This document shows, one piece after another, positions 23,035 to 36,496 of a stretch of DNA of 64,000 nucleotides. Below the pieces are notes generated by a model. It did no database searches, was not told where the DNA came from, and was given only the letters and a program-made list of their open reading frames with translations. The translations under genes were made by a program, and so were the position numbers. The DNA comes from Isoetes taiwanensis (lineage: Eukaryota; Streptophyta; Lycopodiopsida; Isoetales; Isoetaceae). Each line of letters begins with the position of its first letter. The first letter of the stretch is position 1. The stretch lies in assembly GCA_021234155.1 (NCBI GenBank), contig JAJEKV010000032.1:11476099-11540098 (forward strand). The letters are read 5' to 3'.

Positions 23035-24107
23035 TCAAGTACTAACCCTAGGTATTTGTATGCGTCCGTACAATCTATCTTTTTTCCTTTGTCCCACGAC
23101 CATGATTTTAGACTTAGATAGATTCACTTTCATACCCATAACATCTGAGAAAGCAGCCAATGTATCAAGATGCTTCTGGAGCCCTGCTGGCTGCTTCGAG
23201 ATAAGCACTACATCGTCTGCATACAATAGAAGGACAAGCACATAACCTGCGATAGAGGTGCCCGACCCATTCTGCGCTATAATCCACTCCTCTAAACCAT
23301 CAACAAACAGTCCAAATAGCGTCGGAGACAAAGGGCAGCCCTGTTTGACACCTACAGTACTCATTATCACATCATCACATACATTCTTGAAGGGCACTGA
23401 TAATTCCACCAGCACCTTTTCATATATTAGCCTGGTAGCGTCTCTATACTCCACTGGTATATTCAACTTTCTCATTCTTTCTAACAGGCATTCTCTAGGA
23501 ACCATATCAAATGCTTTACTGAAATCAATGAACGCAAGATAGAGAGGTTGCTTCTTACCCTTTACAGCATCCATTGCAACCCTGAGAGTGACCAGGTGGT
23601 CAATGGTGGAATGCTTTCGCCTGAAACCAGCCTGCCCACGAGCTCTTAAAGCACGTTCTTCGACCCATTCCTCAATCTTAGACTCTAGTATTGATGCAAA
23701 AAGCTTGGAAAATATACTAGATATCAAAATGGTCCTATAATTATTGATGTCAGACTTATCATCTCCTTTGAAGATCGGTACCACTCGATTGATTTGCCAT
23801 GTTTCTGGAAACCCTTCACATAGCGCCATGTTAAACATCTTCACAAGAGGCTCGATCAGTTGGTCTCCCGCCCATTTTAACATTTCTGCAACAACACCAC
23901 GCGCATCAGCAGCTTTACCATTTGCAAGTCTTGCAACTCCACCCGTGACATCCTCAACTGTGATAAAAGGCTCCCTCCTATCCTGTTCCATAACCATCTT
24001 CGATTCGATCCCATCCAATTGATACAGCCTCTTAACATGTTGGAATAAGTCTACGGCATTAAAAGTGGGAATATCTGCAGTTTTCATTTTCATTCTGTTC
24101 CAGAAAC
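23035..24107 (-). pseudogene. LINE-A2 reverse transcriptase domain, 5'-truncated
   Basis: An open frame covering the whole RT: NNYRTILISSIFSKLFA, FIDFSKAFD, GVKQGCPLSPTLFG and YADDVV are all intact. The frame formally continues upstream through the (TC)n tract as a Ser-Leu run, which is an artefact of the repeat; homology to other LINE-A proteins begins at FWNRMK. It ends in a frameshift near 23090 at a T-rich run (MVVGQRKK, then YKYLGLV in the next frame). With no endonuclease it could not move by itself. Confidence 0.88.
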
Positions 24108-24261
<154 letters not shown>

Positions 24262-24275
24262 GAAGTGTATTATTT

Positions 24276-24306
24276 CGTCTGGTGAGACCATCAGGTCTAT
24301 TAGACG
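24276..24306 (-). other. LINE-A3 3'-terminal hairpin
   Basis: Outer stem CGTCT (24276-24280) with AGACG (24302-24306). Inner stem AGACC (24285-24289) with GGTCT (24294-24298), loop ATCA. The ORF stop codon (24307-24309) abuts it directly. Confidence 0.78.
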
Positions 24307-25153
24307 CTAAGAAAACACAGTCTCATAGTCAAAAACAAATTCATGTGACAAGCCCTCACTGGGCTCATCATCAGGCTCTCTATCCTCTCCTTCCTCAATC
24401 ACATCCTTGTTAGATTTTAAGATTGTCTCTCGCATTTGCAACATATCCAGCAAAAAACTAGCAACTCTTGTTGCTGGTAGCTCAAAGAACATTAGGAGAT
24501 TAGGTACCTCTACATCAAACCTGTCCGTGAAGGCTTGATAAGTCGGGCATCTCAAAATTGCGTGTTCCTCATCTTCGACCTCATTTGACCCATGCACCTC
24601 GTGATACTCTGTATTCACGGGCAATCGCGTACCATCTCCCAACCTCCACCTCAAGGTGGTGTGCACTCATCCTCATCCTGCATATGGCGTGCCTTTTTTT
24701 GATGGAAATATTTTCATTTAGGTAACTCATTTCACGCAACAGAGGGTTCATAAACTCTCTATAATGCATCATCTTCGTGCCTGGCCTATGCCATACCCTG
24801 TTCATCACTGTTTCTCTTACCCATTCCCTAATCCTGTCCTTATTACTCCCTAGATTTTCAATGCTAAGTCCCCACTTCCTCAACCATACCATCCCATCTC
24901 CATACCACCCTTTTTCAAACGACTCCTTTTGTGCCAATCGCGGGTAACTGTCTTCATCTTGACTGCCTACCTTGCTCAAATATGTAAGAAATTGGCATAA
25001 GGCTTCGCATTCTAGAGGAAGCATTCCGCATTCTGCCAGCATTACTTCATATGGAGTTTGTACCTTTACGCCTAGCTCTGCATGTAGGAATTTCTTTTGC
25101 ACTTTCTCTATTTTCTGCCATTGGTCTTGACTTGAGGCAGCCCTGGCCCCCAA
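24307..25153 (-). pseudogene. LINE-A3 ORF2 C-terminal region, in two frames
   Basis: The frame at 24581-25153 carries ELGVKVQTPYEVMLAECG and MSAHHLEVEVGRW. After a frameshift near 24605, the frame at 24307-24666 carries EVEDEEHAILRCP and the acidic end. Frame 1 of the zinc site is damaged at the shift (YRVSRGAW where CKVC would be expected). Together with the upstream ORF this gives a protein of normal LINE-A layout. Confidence 0.82.
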
Positions 25154-27612
25154 ACCTCACATCCATATAGAACCACTGCCTGTACTAGCGTTTTGAAAAG
25201 CATCCTCTTCAAGCTAAACTTCCATATGTTTGCGTTTGCACATTTCCTCTGCATTGCAAAAAAGGCTTTGAGCCCGCCGTTTATTCTTTGCTCCACTGTC
25301 TGATTCCACCTAAAGTGTTTGTCCACGATTAAGCCCAGGTACTTATAAGACGTCGAGATCTCAACCACGCTGCCCTTATAAGTGAACTCATAGTTCTTGT
25401 CTAGCGTTGTTCCAAATATCACCACTTTGGTCTTGCTCAGGTTTACATGTAAACCCTTGGCATCACAAAAAGAAGCCAGCACATCTAGGTGCTTTTGCAT
25501 CCCTTCCTTACTACGTGCAATCAGCACAATATCATCCGCATAGAGCAGCAGCTGGATAACATATCCAGCAAGTGAGGTGCCACCATCGCCAAGACTTGCA
25601 GCCCATTCTTCCAGTTCATCAATAAATATCCCAAATAGAGTTGGAGATAGTGGGCAACCCTGCTTAACTCCTATATTACTATCCACTTTCTCTCTACACT
25701 CATTCACATAAGGGAAAGAAAGTTGCACCCACACCTTTTCATATAACATTTTCACCGCATCTCTATATGCATCAGGCACATTTATTCTTTCCAGGCTGAC
25801 CCACAAATTACCCCTGCACACTGTGTCAAATGCTTTGGTACAATCTATGAATGCAGCAAAAAGTGGCTTTCTTTTTCCCTTGACTGAGTCTATCATAGCT
25901 CGGAAAGTGACTAAATGGTCGATGGTAGACTTTCGAGGCCTAAAACCTGCCTGCCCCTTGGCCCTGACATCATGCTGCTCAGTCCATGTGCTGATTTTGG
26001 ATTCTACTATGGTGGCATAGAGCTTCGCAAAAAGATTGCAAACCATGATCATTCTGTAGTTATTGGGGTCCATTTTGTCACCTGCCTTATGAATTGGTAT
26101 CACCCTATTCATTTGCCACGCATCAGGAAAGCCATCCCTAGCAACAGCATTTAGTAAATGTACTAGTGCATCCACCATTTGTGGCCCAGCCCATTTAAGT
26201 AGCTCTGCCACCAAACCAAGGGAGTCTGGCGCCTTTCTATTTGCCAATTTTTGTAGCCCCTCCTGCACATCCGCACTGGAAAAGGTGAAATCACCCCTCA
26301 CTATACCCACATTGTCGCTTATCCCCTCCACATGATATAGCTTTTTAACCTGATGCATCAGATCTTCCACTTGTAATTGTGGTGTTTCATATTTGCCTTG
26401 CTTAAGCTTCTTCCAAAAATCAAACGGGTGAGTGAGCAAAGATTTGACCAACTCCTCCTGCTTGCATTGCAAAAAGGCCCTTTTTTTCCTCTTCACTAGA
26501 GTTTTAAACTCCTTAATGAATTGCGACCGTGCCTCCCCATATGCCAGTTTATATTGCCTTCTTTTCTCTTTACATTCTGCGTCGAACCACCCATTGCAAG
26601 GGAGTCCTTTTTGCCTGCGCGCTGATGTGAAACAGCTTCTAGCATTCTCTAGTATTAGAGACGTCAAGATAGAGCTCATCTCATCTGCCCCATGTGGCCC
26701 TTCCACATTTTCTATGTGTTTTTCAAAAGCAGACAGATACAATTCTGCCTTCCTGTCATCAACATAAATCTTACTAGCTACATGATGCACTGGCTGTTGC
26801 GAGATTTTTCCAAAGACCTTAATACTAGCAATGATAGGTACATGGTCCGATTCACTCCTTTCCTCCAAAATTTGCATGCCTATAACATGATCTGCGAAAT
26901 ATGCTGGTGCTATGAAATAATCAACCACACTCTTGCCACGACATGTACATTTATCTGTATTAGGAAATCTTTTTGTACCATTGTAGATTAACATTTCCAA
27001 ACCACTACACATACCTAGCAAGGCATTCCCCATAGGAGTGGGCCATTGGTCTGTATCTTGAGAAACCCGATTCCATCCTATTTCCCCTAATTCAGTTTCA
27101 TCCAACTGCTCCATCCATATAGGATCCCCGCAATCACTTGACATGGCTGCTTGTTTGCTAGCTGTCCTGCCATTAAAATCACCTACTAGCACCACTTTGC
27201 CCGATGCCAAAAAACATGAGACATCCTGTTCCAATGCTAGAAAAGGGTCATCCATATCTAAGCCATACATTCTATATGTCTGTTGCTTTAGTGGAGGAAA
27301 GTAACAGCCTGCAACATAAATATTCTGCCCATTTCCTGAAATTTCCACCCATATGTATTGTTTAGAGTCCTTAGCCAATCTTACCATGTGAGCAAGCTCT
27401 TGTCTAACGTAGCATGCAATCCCTCCATATCCACGCCTTCTCCAGCCTTTCATGTTCCAAACTGAGTGCACTATTATGAAACCTGGTATATCTGGTAATC
27501 CATTTTCCTCATGTTCCCATGTTTCTGAGAAAAAGACCAAGTCTATAGATGCTAGAACATCGCCCATTGAATCTACCTTCTCACTATTCAACCGGTTAAT
27601 GTTCCATGCCAT
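25108..27612 (-). pseudogene. LINE-A3 ORF2: APE-type endonuclease plus reverse transcriptase
   Basis: 834 codons, the longest LINE frame in the window. It starts MAWNINRLNS, which supplies the catalytic Asn of the APE-like endonuclease. FFSETW supplies the Glu, GDFNGR the Asp/Asn pair and SDHVP the Asp-His pair, so the endonuclease looks complete. The RT follows with NNYRMIMVCNLFAKLYA, FIDCTKAFD, GVKQGCPLSPTLFG and YADDIV. The reading frame ends at VKTNGRK after a one-base shift near 25130, where WGPGLPQ should continue as DQWQKIEK. This start is supported because the residues just upstream are not conserved and the next upstream sequence is (GA)n. It is the best reference for the family. Confidence 0.92.
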
Positions 27613-27683
27613 AATCCTGATGGTCTCTATTTCCTATTCCTCAACATGCACTCGCCCACCTCTCCATACTGCCCTCTTATGGG

Positions 27684-27685
<2 letters not shown>

Positions 27686-27760
<75 letters not shown>
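27686..27760 (+). repeat. (GA)n microsatellite between LINE-A3 and A4
   Basis: About 75 bases of GA, followed on the A4 side by four GAAAT pentamers (27761-27780). Confidence 0.95.
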
Positions 27761-27764
<4 letters not shown>

Positions 27765-27785
27765 GAAATGAAATGAAATGTATTA

Positions 27786-27817
27786 CGTCTATGGAGACCT
27801 CATAGGTCTATAAGACG
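27786..27817 (-). other. LINE-A4 3'-terminal hairpin
   Basis: Outer stem CGTCT (27786-27790) with AGACG (27813-27817). Inner stem AGACCT (27795-27800) with AGGTCT (27804-27809), loop CAT. The stop codon is 13 bases away. Confidence 0.78.
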
Positions 27818-29310
27818 ATAAATTGCAGTTTTACATCAAGTCTTCTGGGAAGTCCACATCAAAGGCTTCCTCAGGCTCCTCCCCCCAATCATCATCACTC
27901 TCATTATCACATAACAAAGTTTGTAATTGTTTCACATAAGATTCCCTATGTTGTAAAACTTCAATAATGAAAGACCCCACTAAATTAGCATCTAGTGAGA
28001 ACAACTCAATCAAATTGTTAACCATAATATCATATCTATCTCTGATCATCACATAAGCCGGGCAGCTTATCATCACATGATGCTCGTCTTCGACATCTCC
28101 ACTACCACAAGCCTTACATGTCCGGTTGTCTCTAGCGATCTTTCCCCAACGGCCTACCTCGACCTCCAGTCTATGGGAGCTGAGTCTCATCCTACTGATT
28201 GCGTGCCTCTTACCAACTGAGATATTAGCTTGTAAGTGCACAACTTGCGTTAGACAAGGATTCATGTTAAACCTATACATGCTCATCTTTGGTTGCGGGT
28301 TCAGCCAAAGTTTATCCATAACTTTCTGTTTAATACATCTCCTGATATCCCCATCATAAAGCAATGCCTCCTCCAAAGAAATGTTCCATTTACTCATCCA
28401 TTGTTTAATGTCAAAGTACCAACCAGTCCCTGAACTCGCTTGCATAGCTCGATAGGAAAGCCAAGTGTCATTGCGTTGCCTCAATTTCTTCATATATCTA
28501 ATGCATCTAACAAGAGCTTCTCCTTCCATTGGCATTAGTCCACATTCAGCAAGAAGCATGGGAAAGGGAGTCTGCATTTTTACACCTAGCTCCTGTCTTA
28601 AAAACTTCTTTAATATCTGCTCAATATCTTCCCAAAGATTCTTAGGTATAGGCCCCCAGACCTTGCTTCCATATAGAACCACTGTTTGTACCAATGCCAA
28701 AAAGAGTTTAAGTTTTAATTGCCATGACCATAAATGTATTTTTCTGCTCAAGCTTTGTAGAGCATATAGAGCCTTTAGCCCTCCTTCCACCCTTTGTGCT
28801 ATGCACATGTTCCATCTATGATTTCTATGAATTGTCAAGCCCAAATATTTGTACGAGTCACATACCTGTACATCATTCCCATTAAATCTGAAGTGATGCT
28901 CTTGCTTGAGTATCCCAACAGCCATCACTTTTGTTTTATCCAAGTTCACCTGCATGCCAGTGTGAGTGCAAAACAAAGATAACGCATCAAGATGTCTCTG
29001 CATATGTTCCTTCGATCGGGCAAAGATCACGACATCATCTGCATACAGCAAAAGCCGTATCACACGACCATATAAATCAGTGCCTCCACCCCCATTTTCT
29101 GTGAGCTATTCATCTAAGCTATCAATAAACAATCCAAATAAGGTAGGCGACAAAGGGCAGCCCTGTTTGACACCAATGTTGCTTGGGATTTTGGTAGGAG
29201 CATCAAGGGCAAGAGGAAATGATAATTGCACTAATACCTTTTCATATAGAGTCCGTACTGCTTCTCTTAATGCTATAGGTAGTTGTAAGTGTTCCATCCT
29301 TTCCCACAGC

Positions 29311-31033
<1,723 letters not shown>

Positions 31034-31053
31034 AATGAAATGTTTATTAGTCA

Positions 31054-31082
31054 CGTCTGCAGACCACCAGGTCTATGAGACG
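31054..31082 (-). other. LINE-A5 3'-terminal hairpin
   Basis: Outer stem CGTCT (31054-31058) with AGACG (31078-31082). Inner stem AGACC (31061-31065) with GGTCT (31070-31074), loop ACCA. The stop codon begins two bases away, at 31084. Confidence 0.76.
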
Positions 31083-31083
31083 T

Positions 31084-32390
31084 TCAATGGCTACATTCAA
31101 AATTATAGAAAAATTCATCCAATGCATCCTCAGACATGAATGCAGTGGACTCTCCATCCTCTTCTTCACTCATGGTATTATTTTTATTTAAAACATTTAA
31201 AACATGTTCTCTCCTATCCAGAACCTCCCTTATAAATTTGCCTGTATCATGTCCAGGTAGATCAAACAAATCTACTAAAGTAGATACATTAATGCCATAC
31301 TTACCTCGTATATATCTATAAGATGGGCATCCTATAAGCACATGATGTTCATCTTCAACCACCTGCAAATCACACATTTTACAGTGTCTAATTTCATGAG
31401 GGATATCATTCCATCGACCAATCTCCACCCCAAGCCGATGGGAGCTAAGCCGCATTCTGCTAATTCCATATCTAAGCTTAAGCGATACCCCTTCTGACAG
31501 GTACTTACCCTCTTGCATGCTAGGGTTAATATATTGCATATAAAATGCTTTTTTTACTTCTGGGACCCTCCACTGCTTACTAATAACATGCTCATATACC
31601 CATGTTCTAATGTCAGAATGATTCTCACTTAGATCTTGTATGTTTATCCCCCATTTTCCCATCCATGCTTCAATGTCAGCATACCAGCCTTTATCTTTTG
31701 TTTCTTCTAGAGCTAACATGAAAGCTATCATTAGCCATTTCAAACCGTACCTTATAAAGATACGTAAGCACTCTCGCATAAAGCTTCCGCCTCTAAAGGC
31801 ATCAACCCACATTCCACGAGCATCATGTCATATGGCGTTTGTGCTTTAACCCCCAATTCAAATCTTAGAAACTTTTTTTGAACTTTTTCTATTTTCTTCC
31901 ATGTGTCACCGCTAGCCACGGGCCCCATACTTCACATCCATACAATAGTACCGTTTGAACGAAAGCACTTTGTAGAGCATTCTCTTTATGTCAAATTTCC
32001 ATATCTCCGCTTTTATTACTTAGCGTTGCATACTATACAAGGCTTTCAATGCCGCATTCACCCTATGCTCTGCCGCTTCATTCCAGCTGGGGCTCTTATC
32101 AACTTCCACTCCCAGATACTTATATGTATTCACAATTTCTATTTGTTTCTCTTCATAATAAAAATTGAGATGATCCACTTTATTAGCACCAAAAACAATT
32201 ATCTTGGTTTTGGCTAAATTCACCTGCATCCCCTTCTCAGCACAAAATTGTGATAAGGCTTTCAAATGACGCTGCATTCCTATAATTGAATGCGATAGGA
32301 TAACCACATCATCTGCATATAATAGTAACATTATCACATGCCCATACAAGGAGGTTCCATCTCCACCATGATTTTCTATCCAAATTCTTA
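31084..32390 (-). pseudogene. LINE-A5 ORF2 remnant (YADD to C-terminus)
   Basis: The frame at 32020-32390 carries LLLYADDVVIL and NTYKYLGVEV. Stops and shifts between 31812 and 32020 interrupt the VLLYGCEVWG region. The frame at 31084-31812 carries LSSHRLGVEIGRW, the zinc block CKMCDLQVVEDEHHVLIGC and an acidic C-terminus. No endonuclease and no complete RT are present, so it is inactive. Confidence 0.85.
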
Positions 32391-32560
32391 GAGATGCAAC
32401 ATGCAAGCCTTGAATTTGTTTCATATGTTTAATAGATGTTGGTTTTTATTGGAAGATTCCTATCACATTACTGAATACTGCACATTTAAAAGATGACAAG
32501 ATTATTGAATATGATGAAACTATCTACGTGATTGTCCCAGTTGGGAAGGTATGATTTGTT
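32391..32560. other. Flanking DNA of the LINE-A array
   Basis: Short AT-rich stretch between A5 and the minisatellite. It includes an open piece (about 32500-32550) with no family I can name. Confidence 0.4.
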
Positions 32561-32629
32561 CTTGGAGTCATATGTTTTGCTAACTATGATAGAATTTCAA
32601 AACATGGAAAGAAAAGCCATGTGATTACT

Positions 32630-33068
32630 TGCAAATTAGGAAAAATCATGAGGTTGTTTCAAAACATCATGGGAAAGCCATGTGATTTATTGAGAACTAT
32701 AGAAAAGTCATAAGATTAAATTGAAACATCATGGAAAAGCCATGTGATTTATCAAATTTTTGAAACATCATGGGAACGCCATGTGATTTATCAAAGATTT
32801 GAGAGCACCATAGAAATTTCATAAGATTAAATTGAAACATCATGGAAGCCATGTGATTTATCAAATTTTTGAAACATCATGGAAAAACCATGTGATTTAT
32901 CAAGGTTTTGAAATATCATGGAAAAGCCATGTGAGTTATCAAATTTTTGAAGCATCATGAAAAAACCATGTGATTTATCAAAGTTTAAAAATATTATGGA
33001 ATAGCCATGTGATTTATCAAAGTTCGGAAACACTGTGGAAAAGCCACGTGATTTATCAAATCTTTGAA
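32630..33068. repeat. 39-base minisatellite with CATGG...CCATG units
   Basis: About ten imperfect units of roughly 39 bases with consensus catggaaaagccatgtgatt followed by tatcaaatttttgaaacat. Each unit contains a short inverted repeat (catgg/ccatg). Because the unit is 13 codons, the minus strand shows an 85-codon frame of 13-residue repeats (FDKSHGFSMMFQ); this follows from the period and is not evidence of a gene. Confidence 0.85.
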
Positions 33069-33345
33069 TGCAATGGAGTGACATTCCCCATATGTTAATA
33101 ATTTTTATTTTATTTTTTTAACGAAAGCAATGGAGTGACATTTCCCATATGCTAATACAAGTTTTTATTTATGACAGCAATGGAGCGATATTCCCCATAT
33201 GCGCATATAAGTTGTTTTTTATTTATAACAGCAATGGAGCAATATTTCCCATATGCTAATCATAAGTTGTTTTCATTTATGACAGCAATGGAGCGATATT
33301 CTCCATAATATATGTTAATATAAATTTTAATCATATATCATATTA
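33069..33345. repeat. 54-base minisatellite
   Basis: Five imperfect units beginning gcaatggagcgatattcccc and continuing atatgctaatataagtt with a T-rich end. It starts directly where the 39-base minisatellite stops. Confidence 0.82.
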
Positions 33346-33492
33346 TGCAGGTGAATATTTTTGAAAGCATGGAGAGATTACCCATATGCTATTATATGCA
33401 TGATTATTCTTCACCTTTAAAAAATTGAATTTATTATTCTTTTTAATTACAAATCTAATCTGATTATCTTCTGTCATTCTTTATAGAAAAGA

Positions 33493-33683
33493 ACAGGCAT
33501 GGCAACAACATTATCTTACAGGTCAAGGACTGTATCAATTTTTATGGAACTGATTTTTCTTCGCCTCGAATACGTGCTGATATATTTACAAAAGCACTTA
33601 CTGCGTGCTATGAATATATTCTCAGAGGGAGCTCGGGTTTTTTCCTTTTGATTCCCACAAAAGGTTTTTTTTACTCGAGCTAG
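33493..33683 (+). pseudogene. Copia RNase H C-terminus (fragment)
   Basis: An open frame of about 63 codons containing RIRADIFTKAL, the conserved RNase H end of Ty1/copia polyproteins (usually ADxxTKxL), followed by a divergent tail ending at TAG (33681-33683). It lies 110 bases upstream of a polypurine tract and an LTR, exactly where the pol end of a copia element should be. All upstream gag, integrase and RT sequence is missing, replaced by minisatellites, so this is a 3' fragment. Confidence 0.75.
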
Positions 33684-33781
33684 AGATCAACTCTGCAGGG
33701 GGGACATATATCATACATTGTGCATTTGATCTCACCCTCGAAGATACATGCTACTTATTTTGTTTTACAAAGAGACTAAGA

Positions 33782-33793
33782 TTGTAGGGGGGA
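33782..33793 (+). promoter_or_regulatory. Polypurine tract of the copia fragment
   Basis: The sequence ttgtagggggga lies immediately before the LTR. In LTR retrotransposons this purine run primes plus-strand DNA synthesis. Position and composition fit. Confidence 0.75.
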
Positions 33794-33983
33794 TGTTGGA
33801 ATGTATTTATAATACATCCATACAATCTTAGCCTTTGTCTATTAGCCCTTCATTATTGTATATAAGAGCATGTACTCTTCATGAATGATATATTCACTTT
33901 TGGGATTACCTTGTGTTCCTTCTCTCTCGTTCACTTTGTCTTGCTGCGTCACTTTATTCCTTGCATGTTATATATTTCCAACA
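33794..33983 (+). repeat. Copia 3' LTR (190 bp)
   Basis: It begins TGTTGGAA and ends TTCCAACA, an 8-base terminal inverted repeat with the canonical TG...CA ends. Inside is tattgtatataagag, a plausible TATA region. It directly abuts kinase sequence at 33984, so the insertion lies in the kinase copy at 33984-35479. No 5' LTR is seen. Confidence 0.85.
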
Positions 33984-35479
33984 GCTTTTCCTGTAAGAAT
34001 CTGACAAAAGACCATAGCAAAACTAAAAACATCCACTTTTCTTGAGTATGAGGGCTTTCCTTCCAGCACTTCTGGGGCCATATACATCATTGTACCTGCA
34101 TACTGTGTATTAGAAAGACCTGTTAAAAAATCTGCTCGAGCAATCCCAAAATCAGCAAGCTTGATGAGCAAGCTTTTATTTCCTCCTTTTGATCAGAACA
34201 TTAGATGGCTTTAGATCTCGGTATATGACATTACTGTTGTACAATTGTTTCATTCCTGTCGCGATCTGGAGCATTATGTCAATTGATTCCAATATACTTG
34301 TTATTTCCTTCTTTTCAATGAGTTCGTTAAGATCTTTGTCCATCAGCTCTAGAACAAGGACCTTTTTCCTTTCTTTTTTGAGCGTCCTAATACCTGCGCT
34401 ACATGGGAGGGTTAATTAGGCAGCAATGTCTCAAACGCTCTAAGCTCATTCTTAAAGCTGGGTTCAGAATTAAATTCTTTCACGGCTACAGGTAAATTAC
34501 CCCAAACTGCCTTTGTGACCTTTCAAAAAGCGCCCTCTCCTAAAACCTTTTTTGAATATGATATATCTTTGCTGTCAATAGTGGGTACTTGTGGACCTTC
34601 TTCTACTTTTGGAAGCTGACCTTCTCCTGCTCCTGCTCCTTGTCCTTCTCCTCCACTAGGACCACCTTCATCCTGCTCCTGCTCCTGCTGACTTTCTCCT
34701 GCTCCTGATCCTTGTCCTTCTCCTCCACTAGGATTCTCCTTCTCCTTCTCTTTTCCTTCTGTTTTTGCTTTTAAGATAAAGGGCATCACCTTAGAGATAC
34801 TTTTCTTGTAAGTCCATCTAGAAACTTTAAGGGATTTGAAACTATCGATCAACGCTTGCCTGTCCTCTTTGCAAGCCCATACAAGGCTCTTCTGCAGAGT
34901 GCTATAGTCACATTCTACTTTTCTTTTAAGTTGACCAAGCATTTCTTCTTTTTCAGAAGACTCAGGAACTATAAAAAAATTCATCATCCAGGCATACCTT
35001 TTAACATTTTCAAGGATCTCAGGAAACTCACCTGCACTTCTCAGAACGATGGAATAACAATGCACATCTGGTTGGGCTTTGCGCGCACAGGTTTGCAGGA
35101 GTCCTTCGCCATCTTTTAAAACTCTGGCCAACTCTATTCCCACTGCCGTTGCAGCTTCTGAGGATGTTTGATCTCTAAAGAGACCAATCCACCAGTGCTC
35201 TACATAGTAGGCTATACAATCTACCAAGGATTTGAAGAGCAGACACTGCTTCTCATAAATCATGTGCCTGGGGGAGCTGCTGCCTAGCTTCCGGTACAGA
35301 CTGATAATTTCAGAAGCCCAAGCATGAGGTTGTTGCTCCATTGCTAACTTATCGACAAAGTAGCTATAGTTAGATATGTCAATCCCTTTCCATTCTGTAC
35401 ATTTATGCAGCAGTTCAACTGTGGCGTACAGGCATATTGTCAGCTGCACGATTACTCTGACTCGTTCTAAACAGAGCAC
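33984..35479 (-). pseudogene. Kinase copy K1: MLKL-like kinase, interrupted by copia
   Basis: Close relative of the intact kinase at 41769-43379. The open part (34523-35479) encodes an N-terminal hydrophobic start (VRVIVQLTICLYATVELLHK), the helical N-terminal domain, a Gly/Glu/Gln-rich linker longer than in K2, and the start of the kinase domain. It stops at LGEGAF because the third glycine codon of the P-loop, GGA, has become TGA. Beyond it the kinase domain is still readable (VLVLELMDKDLNELIEK, LADFGIARA, MYMAPEVLEG) but has further frameshifts, for example near 34175 and 34400. The gene ends at the copia LTR (33983), which removes the last part of the C-lobe. A non-functional duplicate. 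Confidence 0.9.
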
Positions 35480-35772
35480 GACTTGTTAATAACTTAAATA
35501 TTAAAATGGAAAAGGAGTGAAAAAAAAGAAGCCATAAAATTTTCAAAACAAATTTTATATAATACGTAATATTATATTTCTTATATGAAGAAGACGTGGT
35601 GCATAGTGCATTGTAAGCTCTTGCCATGATGTAGCCTCAAGTCCACACGTACTTTGGGGGAAGGTCAAGCTTCATTACATTCACATATACTTTGTGTGAA
35701 GGTCAAGCTTCATAAAGGTTGAGTCTCCACAATATTTAAGCATCAAAAGCATCCTATCCTTTACTGTAAACA
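35480..35772. promoter_or_regulatory. Shared upstream segment of the kinase copies
   Basis: This stretch between K1 and the plus-strand ORF at 35773 is repeated almost exactly upstream of K3 (51745-52046), and its kinase-proximal part is upstream of K2 (43500-43560 plus 44176-44250). It includes a 16-base direct repeat, gaaggtcaagcttcat, twice. As the interval between two divergent reading frames it probably contained the kinase promoter. No individual motif can be assigned. Confidence 0.5.
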
Positions 35773-36114
35773 ATGGTTGCCTTAAATTACTGGAAATTAT
35801 GGCTTGTTTTCTCAGGCGTAATTGCCTCCGCATTTTATGGAGCGGCGCCGTTGTTGGCAAGAATAGATGTCAAACCCTATTCTCGCGTCCCCATGGCCAA
35901 ACACCATTCTTTCGCCATTGCTTCTGTTCTAGCATCTCTTCTTCAATATATTTCGAGCTCGCAGTCGCGCTTTTTAACAACTTTGATTTGTCGGACTTGC
36001 GGGAGCTTTATTTTTATAAGCAAGCAGAACTTCATCTGCATCATCTTCATGAGCACGCAAAGCTTCACCGAAGGTTTGCAGTTGCTTCTTTGTATCTCAG
36101 CTATTTGTGTTTGA
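35773..36114 (+). other. Duplicated ORF of unknown status (block copy 1)
   Basis: 113 codons starting MVALNYWKLWLVFSGVIASA, a hydrophobic start that could be a signal anchor. The copy at 52047 starts identically, but an extra base near 52143 changes the frame, so the protein is not conserved between copies. It may be transcribed leader of the exon at 36204. I do not recognise a family. Confidence 0.3.
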
Positions 36115-36203
36115 TTGATCTCAGTCCTTATCTTTTCTTTTTAATCTCGAGCGTTCTTTCTCAGAGTTTTAATTAAGTTGTTTCTTTCTCAGAGCAAAAG
36201 ATC

Positions 36204-36311
36204 ATGAGCTCTGCAGCTCCTGCTGCTTTGCCAGAGCTCTTGAACCCACAAACTCCTTATCCCCAAGCTCTGGCGAAACTCTTAAGCATCGACTATGGCG
36301 GCTTTTTGAAT
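36204..36311 (+). CDS. Possible first coding exon of an unrecognised gene (copy 1)
   Basis: ATG at 36204 starts MSSAAPAALPELLNPQ, and 36 codons run to FLN before a GT at 36312 (gtaattt), a good donor. If not spliced, the frame stops two codons later (36318-36320). The equivalent exon at 52359 differs at two bases only, both synonymous third-position changes. The hydrophilic, Pro/Ala/Leu-rich sequence does not match a family I know. The following exon is not visible; a foldback MITE lies 30 bases downstream. Confidence 0.4.
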
Positions 36312-36341
36312 GTAATTTAAGGCAAACCATTGTTTACGTCC

Positions 36342-36482
36342 CGTAATGCACGGCCTGAAGAGATTCCGACCCTAATTTTCTCGGCGCCCCCGCCAGCCTC
36401 CGCAGCGACGAGCGGGGCTCCCTCAACTAGCGGTGCCGCCTCAAAAATTATATGCCAGAATCTCTTCCCGCCGTGCATTACG
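36342..36482. mobile_element. Foldback MITE, copy 1 (141 bp)
   Basis: Terminal inverted repeats CGTAATGCACGGC (36342-36354) and GCCGTGCATTACG (36470-36482) are perfect over 13 bases. Imperfect pairing extends inward (gaagagattc/gaatctcttc). The GC-rich centre contrasts with AT-rich flanks. No coding capacity. The target-site duplication is unclear. Confidence 0.75.
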
Positions 36483-36496
36483 TAGTACACAATTGA

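Noticed and set aside
32630-33068. Possible CRISPR array or repeat-protein gene
   Set aside because: Units are contiguous and imperfect with no unique spacers, and the window is eukaryotic nuclear DNA. The 13-residue protein repeat follows from the 39-base period.
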